44,476 nucleotides of DNA, from assembly GCA_020430445.1 (NCBI GenBank), contig JAGQJZ010000013.1, forward strand, positions 1 through 44,476. The letters run 5' to 3'. The notes below the pieces were generated by a model. It was not told where the DNA came from. It worked only from the letters and a program-made list of their open reading frames with translations, and did not search any database. Position 1 is the stretch's first letter; each line of letters starts with the position of its first letter. A program made the position numbers and the translations under genes. Source of the stretch: Nitrospina sp. GTDB taxonomy: Bacteria > Nitrospinota > Nitrospinia > Nitrospinales > Nitrospinaceae. Shown here piece by piece: positions 21,704 to 31,732 of this stretch.

Positions 21704-22203
21704 TTTTGATATTCCCCCAGGTTGCGGGTTTGCAGGAATCGGTCAACCGCGTTGTCCGGCACGCGAAAGGCTTCCATGTTCTTGACCGCCTGGATATCCT
21801 TTTGGGAAATCCCTTTGTTTTGAGCGTGCTTTTCCGAGACTTCGCTCAGACCGCGAATGCTGGATGAAGACGAGGTTTCACTCACTTTCATGTTGCTGGC
21901 CGTGAGCCCCGACAGGTTGCCGCCTTTTTCGGGAGGTTCCTCCCCCAGCTTGAATTTGAAAACGTAGCCTGTTTTCCCGGAGGGGGTGGTGACCTGATGA
22001 AACTTGTCTTCGGTTTTGTTGACGCTCACCGAGGCTCCCGCTCCGAGTGTTTCCACGACCGCGGAACGCGCGGAAGGGTCCTGGTGAACTTTTGTGCCGG
22101 ATTTCTTGGTATAAAGCGTCTCGGCGAAAGCGGTCGAGGCGAGGCTGGCCGCGATCAGGCCCGAGAGCAGGAATCTTGCCAGATGTCTGGATGCGTGGTG
22201 CAT
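21700..22203 (-). CDS. Secreted bacterial SH3-domain protein
   Basis: A 167-residue protein with a Sec signal peptide ending ASTAFAE and one bacterial SH3 domain (about 28-85: LYTKKSGTKVHQDPS, VVETLGAGASVSV, HQVTTPSGKTGYVFKFKL). SH3b domains often bind peptidoglycan or other envelope parts. The remaining 80 residues are polar, with a Ser run (ETSSSSSIRG), and show no known fold. Its stop overlaps the start of the M48 protease gene, so the two probably act together in the envelope, for example by targeting the protease; that is inference. Confidence 0.8.
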   Translation of the reverse strand: MHHASRHLARFLLSGLIAASLASTAFAETLYTKKSGTKVHQDPSARSAVVETLGAGASVSVNKTEDKFHQVTTPSGKTGYVFKFKLGEEPPEKGGNLSGLTASNMKVSETSSSSSIRGLSEVSEKHAQNKGISQKDIQAVKNMEAFRVPDNAVDRFLQTRNLGEYQK

Positions 22204-22369
22204 GAAAAGCCCCCTGGATTGGTTTTGTCTGTGGGTTCAAATAAACTAAAACGGCGCAGGTGAAAGGGCAATCCCCATTTTTGCGCGTTTGAGCGGAGGG
22301 GGTCAAACCGAAAAGGGGGTGCCTGCCGGGTTGCCCATTGTCTTCCGCTTCAGAGTAAATATTGGGATC

Positions 22370-22401
22370 AAAAGAAAAGGGCGGTCCTTGAAGGACCGCC
22401 C
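22370..22401 (-). terminator. Rho-independent terminator of the first heme receptor gene
   Basis: On the minus strand GGGCGGTCC pairs with GGACCGCCC (22401-22379) around a 5-nt loop, then CTTTTCTTTT follows. It lies about 25 nt after the stop of the receptor gene at 22425. Confidence 0.93.
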
Positions 22402-22424
22402 CGTTTGAACAGCAGGGTTCCGGC

Positions 22425-24803
22425 TCAGTATTTGAACTGGTTGACCAGTTCCTGAAGGTCCGAAGCCATTTTGGACATTTCGGTGGCCGCCACCTGCGTG
22501 TCGGTCGCCCCTTCCGTGGTGCTTTTCGCAGCGACGGCAACACCGGAAATATTTTCGGAAATTTCCGAACTGCCGCGGGCCGCTTCGTTGACGCTCCGCC
22601 CAATCTCGTTGGTCGTTGCGGTCTGTTCTTCCACGGCGCTGGCGATGGTCGCCGAGATGTCGCTGATCTGATTGATGACGTCCGTGATCTCGGCGATGGC
22701 CGAAACGGCGTTCCCGGTGTCTTCCTGGATCGCCTGGATTTTCTGGCTGATCTCTTCGGTGGCTTTCGCGGTGGCGTTGGCCAGTTCCTTGACCTCGTTG
22801 GCCACAACGGCGAAGCCCTTGCCCGCTTCACCGGCACGCGCCGCTTCGATCGTCGCGTTCAGGGCCAGCAGGTTGGTCTGCTCCGCGATGGAGTTGATGA
22901 CCTTGATCACCTGGCCGATTTCCGCGCTGCTGTCTCCAAGCTTCGAAACCGTTTCGTTGGTCTGCTTGGCTTTTTCCACCGCGTCGTTGGCCACCTTGGC
23001 CGCCTTGGAAGAGTTCTCGGCGATTTCCCGGATACTGGCGCTCATTTGCTCGGACGCCGCAGCGACCGAGTTCATGTTCGCATTGACCTGGGTGGAGGCG
23101 TTGGTCACCACATCCGCCTGGGCCGAGGTTTCCTCCGCATTGCCGGCCATTTGCTGACTGACGCTCGACAGTTTGGACGAGGAATCGGTCAACATGGTGG
23201 AGTTTTGCCCGATCTTGGAAATACTGGATCGCAGGGTTTTGAGGAAGTTGGACAGTCCGGCTCCCATTTGCCCGATGGCATCGTTGCCGTTGACGGTCAC
23301 CTCTTGAGTGAGGTCCCCCTGGGCCGCCGCCTGAACCGTTTTGAGCATCTGGTCTACCTTGTTCTGCAACTCCTCCGACTGTTTCCGTTCGCGTTCGGCG
23401 ATTTCCTTGCGTTCGCGCGCCTGGACGAGCATGTCCTGAAGGGCCGTGTCGAACTCACCCTGAGCGTTAAAGGAATCCCGTTCGGTATTCCCGGCGAGAA
23501 TTTCCTTGGAATAGTCCATGAAACTCTTCAGACCGTTCATCAGGCGGTTGAATGAACCGAACAGGATGCCGATTTCATCCTTGCTGGTGACATTGAATTG
23601 TTCCAGGGCCAGATTGCCGTCGGCGGCTTTCTCCATGGACCGGGACATGTTCTGCAGAGGAGTGATGACACTCTTGCTGAAGAACGTGGCGATGATGATA
23701 AGAAGAACAAGGCTGACCCCGGTGGAGATGCCCACGGCGTAGAAGATGCTCTCCATACTGGCCTCGGACAGTTCCGCGTACCGTTCCACGGCTTCACTGC
23801 TTGATGAACGGAGCTGGTTCCCCAGCGTGATGATTTCAAATTGCGCCTTGCGATAAGCGTCTGAATTCGGTTCCGCGTCCACCATGGTGGTGACCGATTT
23901 GAGGAACGCATTGAAGATATTTTCCGTTTTTTCCAGTTTGTTCTGGACCTCCGGATCGCTGACTCTTTCCAGGGTTGCAAACTGGGTCATTTGGAGATCC
24001 AGTGGATACCGTCCCCCGTTTTTCACTGCATTGAGTGTGTCTGCGAAAATTTTCTTTCCGTTATCGAACTCTTCCAGGGTGGCGTTCAGCTCAGACCGGC
24101 CGATGCCGATATCATTGGCGAAAACAAGACGGTAATTGCGGATCCCCAGCATGTCTCCAACCTTGAACTCTTTGCCTTTCATCGCCGTGTGGCAGCTTGC
24201 GCACGCCGCAACCGTCGCCAGGTCGGCGGTGTAGAGTCCCATATACAACTTTCCATTATCTTCATAGACTTTCGTAAAGACTTTGTCCGGATTTTTTTTC
24301 AGAAATTCGTTGGCTTCCCTGTCAGTGGACGTGGCCAGAACCTGTTTGGGGTTCACCGGGTCGTCGGAAATAATACCGACTGTAAAATCACGGCCTTCTC
24401 CGACCTTTTCGTTCACCAGCCGGGTGAACGTGGCCGGAAAGGGAATTGCGGGATGGGGTTCGTTTGAAGGGTCCATGCTGATGGCCAATTGCGTTGCTTT
24501 GGCAGGCTTGACCACCATTTCAGTGTAGATCCCGCGCATTTTCGTGATGAACCGGTCCAGGTCCGAAATCTGCTGTTCAATGGTTTTTTTCCGGCTTTGC
24601 GCCATTCCGTAACTGAGGACGGATTTCGACATGGCCTGGGTCAACATGCGCTGGCGCCCCAGGGCATTGGTGATTTTGGTGTCATCGCTGGCGGTGAAGA
24701 GGCTGGAGGTGATGACCAAACCAGAGCCGACCAGTACAAGAAACAGCAATGTAAAGGCCCCGAAAATCTTTTTTTTAAGGGAAAGGTTGTTGATCAGTTC
24801 CAT
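22425..24803 (-). CDS. Methyl-accepting chemotaxis protein with PilJ-like helices and a c-type heme (Tll0287/DUF3365-like) domain
   Basis: A 792-residue chemoreceptor. TM1 is at about 13-35 and TM2 at 353-376, so residues 36-352 are periplasmic. The sensor begins with a PilJ/NarX-type helix ([13 protein letters not shown], 46-58). A Tll0287/DUF3365-like region follows, containing a heme-attachment motif CASCH at 201-205, then helices returning to the membrane. HAMP (about 377-430), a second HAMP-like stretch (about 510-560) and the signalling domain follow, with the hairpin [20 protein letters not shown]. There is no C-terminal NWETF-like tail for CheR/CheB tethering. It is monocistronic, next to the chemosensory operon. 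Covalent heme suggests sensing of redox state, oxygen or NO. Confidence 0.93.
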   Translation of the reverse strand: MELINNLSLKKKIFGAFTLLFLVLVGSGLVITSSLFTASDDTKITNALGRQRMLTQAMSKSVLSYGMAQSRKKTIEQQISDLDRFITKMRGIYTEMVVKPAKATQLAISMDPSNEPHPAIPFPATFTRLVNEKVGEGRDFTVGIISDDPVNPKQVLATSTDREANEFLKKNPDKVFTKVYEDNGKLYMGLYTADLATVAACASCHTAMKGKEFKVGDMLGIRNYRLVFANDIGIGRSELNATLEEFDNGKKIFADTLNAVKNGGRYPLDLQMTQFATLERVSDPEVQNKLEKTENIFNAFLKSVTTMVDAEPNSDAYRKAQFEIITLGNQLRSSSSEAVERYAELSEASMESIFYAVGISTGVSLVLLIIIATFFSKSVITPLQNMSRSMEKAADGNLALEQFNVTSKDEIGILFGSFNRLMNGLKSFMDYSKEILAGNTERDSFNAQGEFDTALQDMLVQARERKEIAERERKQSEELQNKVDQMLKTVQAAAQGDLTQEVTVNGNDAIGQMGAGLSNFLKTLRSSISKIGQNSTMLTDSSSKLSSVSQQMAGNAEETSAQADVVTNASTQVNANMNSVAAASEQMSASIREIAENSSKAAKVANDAVEKAKQTNETVSKLGDSSAEIGQVIKVINSIAEQTNLLALNATIEAARAGEAGKGFAVVANEVKELANATAKATEEISQKIQAIQEDTGNAVSAIAEITDVINQISDISATIASAVEEQTATTNEIGRSVNEAARGSSEISENISGVAVAAKSTTEGATDTQVAATEMSKMASDLQELVNQFKY

Positions 24804-25086
24804 GGTATCCTCTGCCGGTGGATTGGGTTAAAAGCAAAGCCTGTTTAAAAACCGTGAAATCCTAAACTGTTGTCAATTGTCTGGGCTGCCGGACAGGCCA
24901 ACTTGATACTCCATTTTTTTTCCAACTAAATTCAGTAGAAGGCCACAAAATCAGAAAATCAATGGAAAATTTTTTATCCGGACATTCGGCGTTTCTATAA
25001 GGGAATAAAGGATATCCCTATGATTTTGTTGAAGAATTGCGAACAGTGTCTTTTGAGTTGTAAAAAGTGAAGCGAAAGGGATTTGT

Positions 25087-25908
25087 TTGAAAAGGTTTCC
25101 GGGGATTTCAGAACGGTCCGTCTCCTGGGTGGCTTTTGCCCTGGGAGCGGTGGGATTGATTCTGGTTTTCCGTGCAATGGGGATGGCGGCGGAGGAAAAA
25201 GCGGTTCCCTTTAACCCGGAAAGGATTTCACCTTCCACGGGGATTGAGTTCGTTGGGATTCCCGGAGGCTGCTATATGATGGGAGACGACACGGGATACG
25301 AATACGAAAAACCGGTACACGAGGTTTGCGTCGATGATTTTTATCTGGGCCGTTTTGAGGTGACCCAACAGCAATGGGAAGTATTGATGGAAGAAAACCG
25401 TTCCCGCTTTAAAGGACCGCAATTTCCCATTCAGCGCGTGTCCTGGAACGATGCGATGGAGTTCATCCGCCGGCTGAATGAAAAGGAAAAGACCCGTCGT
25501 TATCGGCTGCCCACCGAGGCGGAGTGGGAGAGGGCGGCGCGGGCCGGTTCCGACTCCCGCTACTTCTGGGGCGACGCAATCGACAATAAACACGCCTGGT
25601 ACTACGGTTCAGCCCAATTCACCATGCACGCGGTTGGGACAAGCCGCCCCAACGCTTTTGGATTGCACGACATGCTGGGCAATGTGTGGGAGTGGGTGAG
25701 CGACTGGTACGACAGCCGGTATTTTGAAAGAAGCCCGCGTGACAATCCGGCAGGGCCCGCGACGGGCGAGATGAAAACCCGCCGTGGAGGGTCCATCGCC
25801 AACCTCGCAAGTTATGTCCGGTCTGCATCGCGTTACCGGGATAAACCCGACAAGCGTCACTACATCCTGGGATTCCGCGTGGCGCAGTCGGTCAGTGATT
25901 CTGATTGA
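25087..25908 (+). CDS. Formylglycine-generating-enzyme-family (SUMF1-like) protein, no catalytic Cys pair
   Basis: A 273-residue exported or membrane-anchored protein with an N-terminal hydrophobic segment (VAFALGAVGLILVF, about 15-28) and one SUMF1/FGE-sulfatase domain. Family motifs include IPGGCYMMGDD, FEVTQQQWEVLM, PIQRVSWNDAMEF, YRLPTEAEWERAARAG, NAFGLHDMLGNVWEWVSDWY and YILGFRVA. The two Cys that oxidise sulfatases in true FGE are absent from the C-terminal part (RGGSIANL to GFRVA). It is therefore more likely a structural or binding member of the family. The start is a TTG at 25087 with AAAGGG upstream. It is divergent from one heme receptor and its stop overlaps the end of the other by 17 nt. 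Confidence 0.88.
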   Translation: MKRFPGISERSVSWVAFALGAVGLILVFRAMGMAAEEKAVPFNPERISPSTGIEFVGIPGGCYMMGDDTGYEYEKPVHEVCVDDFYLGRFEVTQQQWEVLMEENRSRFKGPQFPIQRVSWNDAMEFIRRLNEKEKTRRYRLPTEAEWERAARAGSDSRYFWGDAIDNKHAWYYGSAQFTMHAVGTSRPNAFGLHDMLGNVWEWVSDWYDSRYFERSPRDNPAGPATGEMKTRRGGSIANLASYVRSASRYRDKPDKRHYILGFRVAQSVSDSD

Positions 25909-28333
25909 TGCGGAACCGTCCCACCAGGTTCTTCAGATGCGAGGACATTTCCGACAGCTTGCTTGTGACCGATGACGTTTGTTTGATGGCCGCGGACGAT
26001 TGCCGGCTTCCGTCGACGATCTCTTTCAAGGCCGCGAGCACCTGATCGGTTGCCGTCTTCTGCTGCTGAGTGGACAGCGAAATCTGAGCTGCGGCATCGG
26101 CCGTCGTTTTCGCTCCGGTGACCAGATTTTCCAGTTCGCGAATAGTCTGCCGGGTCAGTTCGGTGCCGTCCTTGATGTTTTTGGAGCCGCGTTCCGAGTT
26201 GATCACCAGGCGGTTGATGGCCTGCTGGATTTCCTCGATCTTGTTTTCGATTTCTCCGGTCGATTCCATGACGTTGTCCGCCAGCCGCCGGATTTCGACC
26301 GCCACCACGCCGAACCGTTTTCCGGCTTCGCCCGCGCTGGAAGCTTCGATCGCGGCGTTGAAGGCGATGAGCTTGGTCTGGTCGGCGATGTTGTTGATGA
26401 TTTCCATGACCTTGCCGATTTCTTCGGAACGGGTGCCTAGGTCGACGATTTCCTGAATGCTCCCCTTATTGTCATCGGAGATCGTGTCCATTTTGATTTT
26501 AAGGTTTTCCATGGCTTCCATGCCCCGTTCGGATTCGCGCAGGGCGTTGGTGGAAATCTGCGCCACGGAATTGGCGTTGTCCGCCACCTGGGAAGATGAA
26601 ATCGACAACTCTTCCACGGTCGTGGAAATCTCCGTGACCGAAGTGGACTGTTCCGCGGAGACGGCGGCCTGATCCTGGACGGCGGCGGAAATCTCGCTGG
26701 CGGAAGTCGCCAGGTCGTTCGCGTTGCGGGAGATTTCCTGCATGCTGTCCACCAACTGGTCGAAGAAGCGGATGAGCCCTTCGCCCATCTGGCCGATGGC
26801 GGATTCTCCGGTTACCGTGACCTGCCGGGTCAGGTCCCCGTCCGCGGCGGAACTCACCACTTCGAGCATGCTGTCGACCTTGCGCTGAAGGTCTTCCGCC
26901 TGCCGGTGCCGTTCCTCGGACATTTCCTTGAATTTCCGGTCGGCTTCCTGCTTGTCCCGCAACTCCTGAGTCATCTTGCCGAAGGCGTGGGCGAGGTCTC
27001 CCTTCATTTCATATTGTTTGGACAGGTTGCCCGACGCAATGTCTTCCGCCTGGTTGACGACTTCTTTCATGGTGTCGAGCAGGGTGTTATAGATATTCTG
27101 CAGTTCACCGATTTCATCGGCGGATTCCACGGAGAGTTTTTCCTGAACGAAATTGCCCTTTGAAATTTCCTGCATTTTTCCCGAAATGCTGATGATGGGC
27201 CGCACGACCTTCGAAGCGAAATAGTAGTAAATGCCGATGATGATCACCACGGTCAGGATGATGGCGATGATCACGGTCCATTTGATCGTGGCCTGATTGC
27301 GGTTTGCCAGCTTGGTGTAAAAGTCGACCAGGTCGTCGTTCAGCTTCCTGAGGTTGTTGGAGGATTCCACGATATCCTGCTGGGCCTTGCGATAGGGAAG
27401 GGAGTTGACTTCGACGCTCATCAGCGTGTTGACGTGTCCCACGAATTCCTTGAACTTCCGGATCACTTCCCGGATCTTGTTCTGGATTTCATCATTTGGA
27501 ATCGCGTTGACCGTCTTGTAAGACGTCATGGCCAGGTCGAGAGGGTATTCGCCCCCGTCTTTTACCGCGAGGATGGTCCGGTCGAATATATCCTTGGCCC
27601 GCTGATACTCGGATAAATTGGGATTGAGTTCGGCATGGCCGAGCTGGACATCCTCCGAAAACATGAGCAGGAACTTCCGGATGCCTAGCATGTCGCCCAC
27701 CTCGAATTTTTTCCCCTTGAGAGCGGCATGGCAATTGGCGCAGGCGGGAACGGTTGCCCGGTCCGACGTATAAAGCCCGATATACAATTTACCGTCCTGC
27801 TCCTGGACCTCGCTGAATATTTTTTCAGGAGAGGCCGTTAGAAAGTCGTAGGCCCTGTGGTCGATTTCGGACTTGAGGTTTTTCTGCGGGTTGACCGGGT
27901 CTTTATTGATGATGTCGATTTTAAAAAACTGATTTTCGCCGAATTTCTCGTTCACCATCCGGGTGAACGTGGCCGGAAACGGGATGGCGGGGTGCTTTTC
28001 CGATGCGGGGTCCATGCTGATTCCCAGGTTGACCTTGCGCGCCGCGCTGACGATATCCTTTGTAAAAATCGCCCGCATCTGAGTGATGTAGTGGTTGAGA
28101 GACTGGACGTTCTGTTCAATCGTCCGGCGGCGGCTTTTGGCCATGGCGTTGCCGAGGGCGGATTTTGCCATCGCCTGGCTGAGCATGCGCTGCCGGCCCA
28201 GGGCGTTCGTGATGTCCGCGTCTTCGGCGGCCTTGTTCAGGCTGTTGAAAATGACCACGCCGGAAGCGATGACCACAAAGCCCATCAGCGCGAACATGAT
28301 AAAGACCTTCTGCTTGATCGAGAGATTATTCAT
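25892..28333 (-). CDS. Methyl-accepting chemotaxis protein with PilJ-like helices and a c-type heme domain (operon copy)
   Basis: An 813-residue receptor closing the cheB-to-cheW operon. TM1 is at about 8-30 and TM2 near 354-377. The periplasmic part again joins [13 protein letters not shown] (43-55) to a Tll0287/DUF3365-like domain with CANCH at 198-202, and is clearly paralogous to the receptor at 22425 across this region. The cytoplasmic part has HAMP, a helical linker and a signalling hairpin of a different subtype (ADQTKLIAFNAAIEASSAG then FGVVAVEIRRLADNV). The two receptors thus share a sensor but differ in signalling tip, which could place them in different arrays. It starts 65 nt after the divergent cheW and overlaps the 3' end of the FGE-like gene. 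Confidence 0.94.
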   Translation of the reverse strand: MNNLSIKQKVFIMFALMGFVVIASGVVIFNSLNKAAEDADITNALGRQRMLSQAMAKSALGNAMAKSRRRTIEQNVQSLNHYITQMRAIFTKDIVSAARKVNLGISMDPASEKHPAIPFPATFTRMVNEKFGENQFFKIDIINKDPVNPQKNLKSEIDHRAYDFLTASPEKIFSEVQEQDGKLYIGLYTSDRATVPACANCHAALKGKKFEVGDMLGIRKFLLMFSEDVQLGHAELNPNLSEYQRAKDIFDRTILAVKDGGEYPLDLAMTSYKTVNAIPNDEIQNKIREVIRKFKEFVGHVNTLMSVEVNSLPYRKAQQDIVESSNNLRKLNDDLVDFYTKLANRNQATIKWTVIIAIILTVVIIIGIYYYFASKVVRPIISISGKMQEISKGNFVQEKLSVESADEIGELQNIYNTLLDTMKEVVNQAEDIASGNLSKQYEMKGDLAHAFGKMTQELRDKQEADRKFKEMSEERHRQAEDLQRKVDSMLEVVSSAADGDLTRQVTVTGESAIGQMGEGLIRFFDQLVDSMQEISRNANDLATSASEISAAVQDQAAVSAEQSTSVTEISTTVEELSISSSQVADNANSVAQISTNALRESERGMEAMENLKIKMDTISDDNKGSIQEIVDLGTRSEEIGKVMEIINNIADQTKLIAFNAAIEASSAGEAGKRFGVVAVEIRRLADNVMESTGEIENKIEEIQQAINRLVINSERGSKNIKDGTELTRQTIRELENLVTGAKTTADAAAQISLSTQQQKTATDQVLAALKEIVDGSRQSSAAIKQTSSVTSKLSEMSSHLKNLVGRFRINQNH

Positions 28334-28398
28334 CTCCTGGGGTCTCCCTGGGTTGGTTGACGGGCTCGGTAACGCCCGGATTGAAACAAGGCATTGTA

Positions 28399-28869
28399 TT
28401 ATGTTTTTGCATGAGTTTCACTGTTGAGGATTGCGTTGCCCGCGAGGCTGCCGTCCTGCTGGCAGGCGGCGGCTATTTTCAGGCAATCGACGAGCAGGAC
28501 CGGAGCCTCCCGGACCAGCCCCACGCCCCAGATAAAATCCGTTTCCCGGACCCGGTCGAGCAGTGCGGGAAGCGGGTGCATGTTTTCGAGCCGGATGAAC
28601 GTGATGTCCTCCGGCTGATCGATCTGCATGAGCAAGCGGGAACCCCGGTAGTGAACCGTGAGGATGCGCGGGTCCCGGTAGATAACGGGTGCACTGCCGA
28701 AAGGCAGCAGGCGGTCGAAACGCCGCAGGCGGTCGCCGCCGACCTCCAGCTGGTGCAGCTCCAGCAGTTCGTCAATGTGCTCGAGGTCCACCGCGAAGAG
28801 GATGTCCTGCACCCGGAAGAGGAGGGCCTGGAATCCCTCGATCGTGAATTTTTCAAGTGCGGTGGTCAT
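28399..28869 (-). CDS. Divergent CheW-like protein
   Basis: A 156-residue protein with a CheW-type fold (FQALLFRVQDILFAVDLEHIDELL at the start, later FIWGVGLVREAPVLLVDCLKI). It lacks the GIINVRG loop that the adjacent standard CheW has, replaced here by a PRILTVHYRGSRLLMQID segment. It follows the normal cheW by 24 nt and precedes the receptor gene. It could be a second coupling protein specific for that receptor, or a regulator that occupies CheW sites without coupling. The assignment rests on fold pattern and on context. Confidence 0.75.
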   Translation of the reverse strand: MTTALEKFTIEGFQALLFRVQDILFAVDLEHIDELLELHQLEVGGDRLRRFDRLLPFGSAPVIYRDPRILTVHYRGSRLLMQIDQPEDITFIRLENMHPLPALLDRVRETDFIWGVGLVREAPVLLVDCLKIAAACQQDGSLAGNAILNSETHAKT

Positions 28870-28893
28870 GATGGTTTTTCCTGAAACAGGGTC

Positions 28894-29418
28894 TCAGAGG
28901 TTCTCCGTCATTTTTTCGAACAGCTTCCCGGCATCCAGCAATGTCACGTTGTGATGCCGGTAGGCAAACTCCCCGGCGACAAAATAGCGTATGGAATCCT
29001 TCAGCGTGGAGATGGGTTGCTGGATTGCGTTGCCGGGCATGTCCAGCACGTCCTGCACCCGGTCGACGAGGATGCCCGACCGCACCCCGTTGTTTTCCGC
29101 GATCACGATCCGGCTGTCGGGAGAGGTTTGCGTGGAGGGCAGCCCCATGAACAGGTTGATATCGATCACCGACTGGATGTCTCCCCGCACATTGATGATT
29201 CCCAGCATGAACTCCGGCGTGCCGGGCACACGGGAAATTTTCTGCACCGTCAGGATCTCCTTCACGTCGCCGCCCTTGAGGGCGTAGTAATGGTCCTCCA
29301 GGGTGAACACCACCAGCTTGACCTGTTCCTCCTCCTGCTGGGTGTCCTGGTCCTGTGATTTTCTCTTGCGGATTTCCTCGAGGATGCGATCGCTTTTAAA
29401 CGGTTGCGTCTCTTCCAT
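28894..29418 (-). CDS. cheW: CheW coupling protein
   Basis: CheW links chemoreceptors to the kinase CheA. The 174-residue protein has a charged N-terminal extension of about 35 residues (KSDRILEEIRKRKSQDQDT, Gln-rich) and then a typical CheW domain: VKLVVFTLEDHYYALKGGDVKEIL as strands 1-2, SRVPGTPEFMLGIINVRGDI, then SRIVIAENNGVRSGILVDRV and the closing DAGKLFEKM. It starts 27 nt after the cyclase gene, within the same operon. The extension is longer than in enteric CheW and may be a docking tail. Confidence 0.95.
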   Translation of the reverse strand: MEETQPFKSDRILEEIRKRKSQDQDTQQEEEQVKLVVFTLEDHYYALKGGDVKEILTVQKISRVPGTPEFMLGIINVRGDIQSVIDINLFMGLPSTQTSPDSRIVIAENNGVRSGILVDRVQDVLDMPGNAIQQPISTLKDSIRYFVAGEFAYRHHNVTLLDAGKLFEKMTENL

Positions 29419-29445
29419 ATGCCGTTCCTGTCGTGCCTGCCGTTG

Positions 29446-31698
29446 TTATTTGCTTTCCATGACCCAGGCGCCGTCCCACGAGTCCGGTGGCGGGTTTTGG
29501 GTGAAGTATTCGACGCGCTGGATGTACACCCCGGCCGCCCGGTCTTGCGGGTTCAACTGGCGCGCCCGGCTGAAATGTTCCATCGCCCCTTCCCAGTCGC
29601 GCGACTGGTAACGCCCCAGCCCTTCCTGGAAACAATGAACGCCCTGTTCAATGCCGGGGTGCGAAGCGTATTTCCGGTCGTCGAGGACTTCATAGATGAT
29701 GACCGGCTGGTTTTTGCCTTTGACCTTGATCCAGTCCAGCTTGCGTGTTGGATACGTTTCCCTGAGTTTTCGGAACGTGTTTTCACTGATGATGATATTC
29801 GTTCCAAAGTATTTGTTCAATCCTTCCAGCCGCGACGCGAGGTTCACGCCATCGCCGATGCAGGTGTAGTCCATGCGTTTTTGCGACCCGATGTTGCCGG
29901 ACAGGACCTCGTCGGTGTTGATGCCGATTCCCATGGAGATCGGCGCCAGCCCCTGCTCGATGCGTGTCTGGTTGAGCGTTTCCAGGGCGTACACCATGTT
30001 GACGGCGGCCTTGACCGCGAAGTCGGCGTCCTGACCGCTTTTGAAGGGAGCCCCGAAAACCGCCAGAATGGCGTCGCCGATGTATTTGTCGAGAATGCCG
30101 TTGCATTGGAAAATCTGATCGACCATCAGGGTGAAATATTCATTGAGCAGGGACACGGTTCCCTGCGCGCCGAGCTTTTCGGTGATGGAGGTGAAGTCGC
30201 GGATGTCGGAAAACAGGATGGTCGCTTCCTGTATTTGGCCGCCGAGCACCGCCTCGCCACTCTCCAGCAGTTTGTCCGCCAGTTCTTTCGTCATGTAACG
30301 CGCCAGCGCGCCCTTGACCCGTTTTTCCGTCGTGATGTCTTCCAGAACCATCATGCTGCCGATCAGTTCCTGCTTGACGTTCTTGAGCGGGACGAAGGTC
30401 AGGTTCATGGGAATGTCCTTGTCCCCGCCGATGCGCATTTCAGCGTCCATGACGATGGAGGGACGGCGCGACCGGACGACGCCGTCGACCTTGTCGAGAA
30501 TCCAGTGGTTGGGACCCGTGCAGAATTCGTCCAGCCGCCTGGCGATGATGTTCTCGAGCTTGAGTCCCAGGATGCGTTGGGCCGCGGCATTGGCGGTGAT
30601 GATCTTGTAATCGTTGTCGAGGGTGATCACGCCGTTCGTCAGGCTTTCCAGAATGTTCTCGTTGTAATTCTTGATGTTGAGCACCTCTTCCAGGAGGCGT
30701 TCGGTTTTTTCTTCCAGGCGCAGGTTGTTGAGCGCCACCGCGGCCTGAGACGCAAGCGACTGCACCAATTCCATATGCGAGTCGGAAAAAGCCACGATCT
30801 CCCCCGAGGCCGGATCGATTGCATTCAGCAACTGCACCACGCCCTGGACCTCGTTGAAGCGGTCGACCATGGGCACGACCAGCATGGATTTCGACCGGTA
30901 ATTGGAGGTGCGGTCGAAATTCCGGGGACCGGTAAAGTCGAACAATTCCGATTCGTAAACGTCCGCAATGTTCACCGGTTTTTTATTGATGGCGACGTAC
31001 CCGGAAACATTGGACTCCACAATGTCGACGGCAGGGAACCGGATGGCGCCGCCGGACTTGCCTCCGAGGTAAGTGTTCAGTGTCCGGTTCTGGACGATCT
31101 TGAATTCCAGCCGGCCGTTTTCGACCAGGTACAACGTGCCGGCGTCGGCATTGGTGAGGGACCGCGCGTGGGAGATGATGGTTTCCATCAGTGCGGGAAA
31201 ATTTTTCTCGGACGCTACCGCCACGCCGATTTCGGTCATCGTTTCGACAATCGTCCCCAACTCCTGGTTTTTGCGGGTGATGTCGAGCAGGAGCTGGCGG
31301 TTTTCGTCGACGATCCGTTTCTTTTCGAGGACCTGTTCGATAGAGAGGAGCACCGTGTCCTGCAGGTTTTCGTCCTTCAGCAGGTAATCGTTCGCGCCGA
31401 GGTTGATCGCTTCGATGGCGATGGAGACTTCGTTGTTGCCGGACAGGACGATCACGGGAATTTCAGACTTGTCGTCGACGCGGAGTTTGCGGATCAGCCC
31501 CAGGCCGTCGAGCACCGGCATGTGAATGTCTGAAATCACCAGGTTGATTTCCGGCATGGAGAGGACCCGTTCCAGCCCTTCTTCCCCGTTGCTAGCGGTG
31601 ACGGTGTTGAAACCCGAGGATTCCAGGATGTCCGCCAGAATGTCCCGAACGAAGGAATCGTCGTCCACGATGAGTATTTTGATTGGCATGGTGTTCAT
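29446..31698 (-). CDS. Receiver - GAF - PAS - class III adenylate/guanylate cyclase response regulator
   Basis: A 750-residue cytosolic protein with four regions. A receiver (1-120) has LIVDDDSFVRD and phospho-Asp in LVISDIHMPVLDG. A GAF domain follows (about 160-310), then PAS (about 340-460; ITLDNDYKIITANAAAQRIL). A class III cyclase (about 480-650) follows, and a short TPR-like tail closes the protein. In the cyclase, metal-binding Asps are in ILFSDIRDF and KYIGDAILAVFG, the substrate region is YTCIGDGVNLASRLE, and a Lys follows in WIKVKGKNQP. All catalytic positions I can check are filled, so activity is likely; the residues are more like adenylate cyclases. It stands between cheA and cheW, with a repeat-bearing 157-nt gap ahead. 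It is the obvious output of the CheA pathway. Confidence 0.92.
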   Translation of the reverse strand: MNTMPIKILIVDDDSFVRDILADILESSGFNTVTASNGEEGLERVLSMPEINLVISDIHMPVLDGLGLIRKLRVDDKSEIPVIVLSGNNEVSIAIEAINLGANDYLLKDENLQDTVLLSIEQVLEKKRIVDENRQLLLDITRKNQELGTIVETMTEIGVAVASEKNFPALMETIISHARSLTNADAGTLYLVENGRLEFKIVQNRTLNTYLGGKSGGAIRFPAVDIVESNVSGYVAINKKPVNIADVYESELFDFTGPRNFDRTSNYRSKSMLVVPMVDRFNEVQGVVQLLNAIDPASGEIVAFSDSHMELVQSLASQAAVALNNLRLEEKTERLLEEVLNIKNYNENILESLTNGVITLDNDYKIITANAAAQRILGLKLENIIARRLDEFCTGPNHWILDKVDGVVRSRRPSIVMDAEMRIGGDKDIPMNLTFVPLKNVKQELIGSMMVLEDITTEKRVKGALARYMTKELADKLLESGEAVLGGQIQEATILFSDIRDFTSITEKLGAQGTVSLLNEYFTLMVDQIFQCNGILDKYIGDAILAVFGAPFKSGQDADFAVKAAVNMVYALETLNQTRIEQGLAPISMGIGINTDEVLSGNIGSQKRMDYTCIGDGVNLASRLEGLNKYFGTNIIISENTFRKLRETYPTRKLDWIKVKGKNQPVIIYEVLDDRKYASHPGIEQGVHCFQEGLGRYQSRDWEGAMEHFSRARQLNPQDRAAGVYIQRVEYFTQNPPPDSWDGAWVMESK

Positions 31699-31732
31699 TG
31701 AGAAAAACCTTCAATAATTCGATCGTCTTTGT

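Noticed and set aside
29404..31533. Very long open frame (about 709 codons) antisense to the cyclase regulator
   Set aside because: Same shadow composition; the opposite strand encodes clear receiver, GAF, PAS and cyclase motifs.
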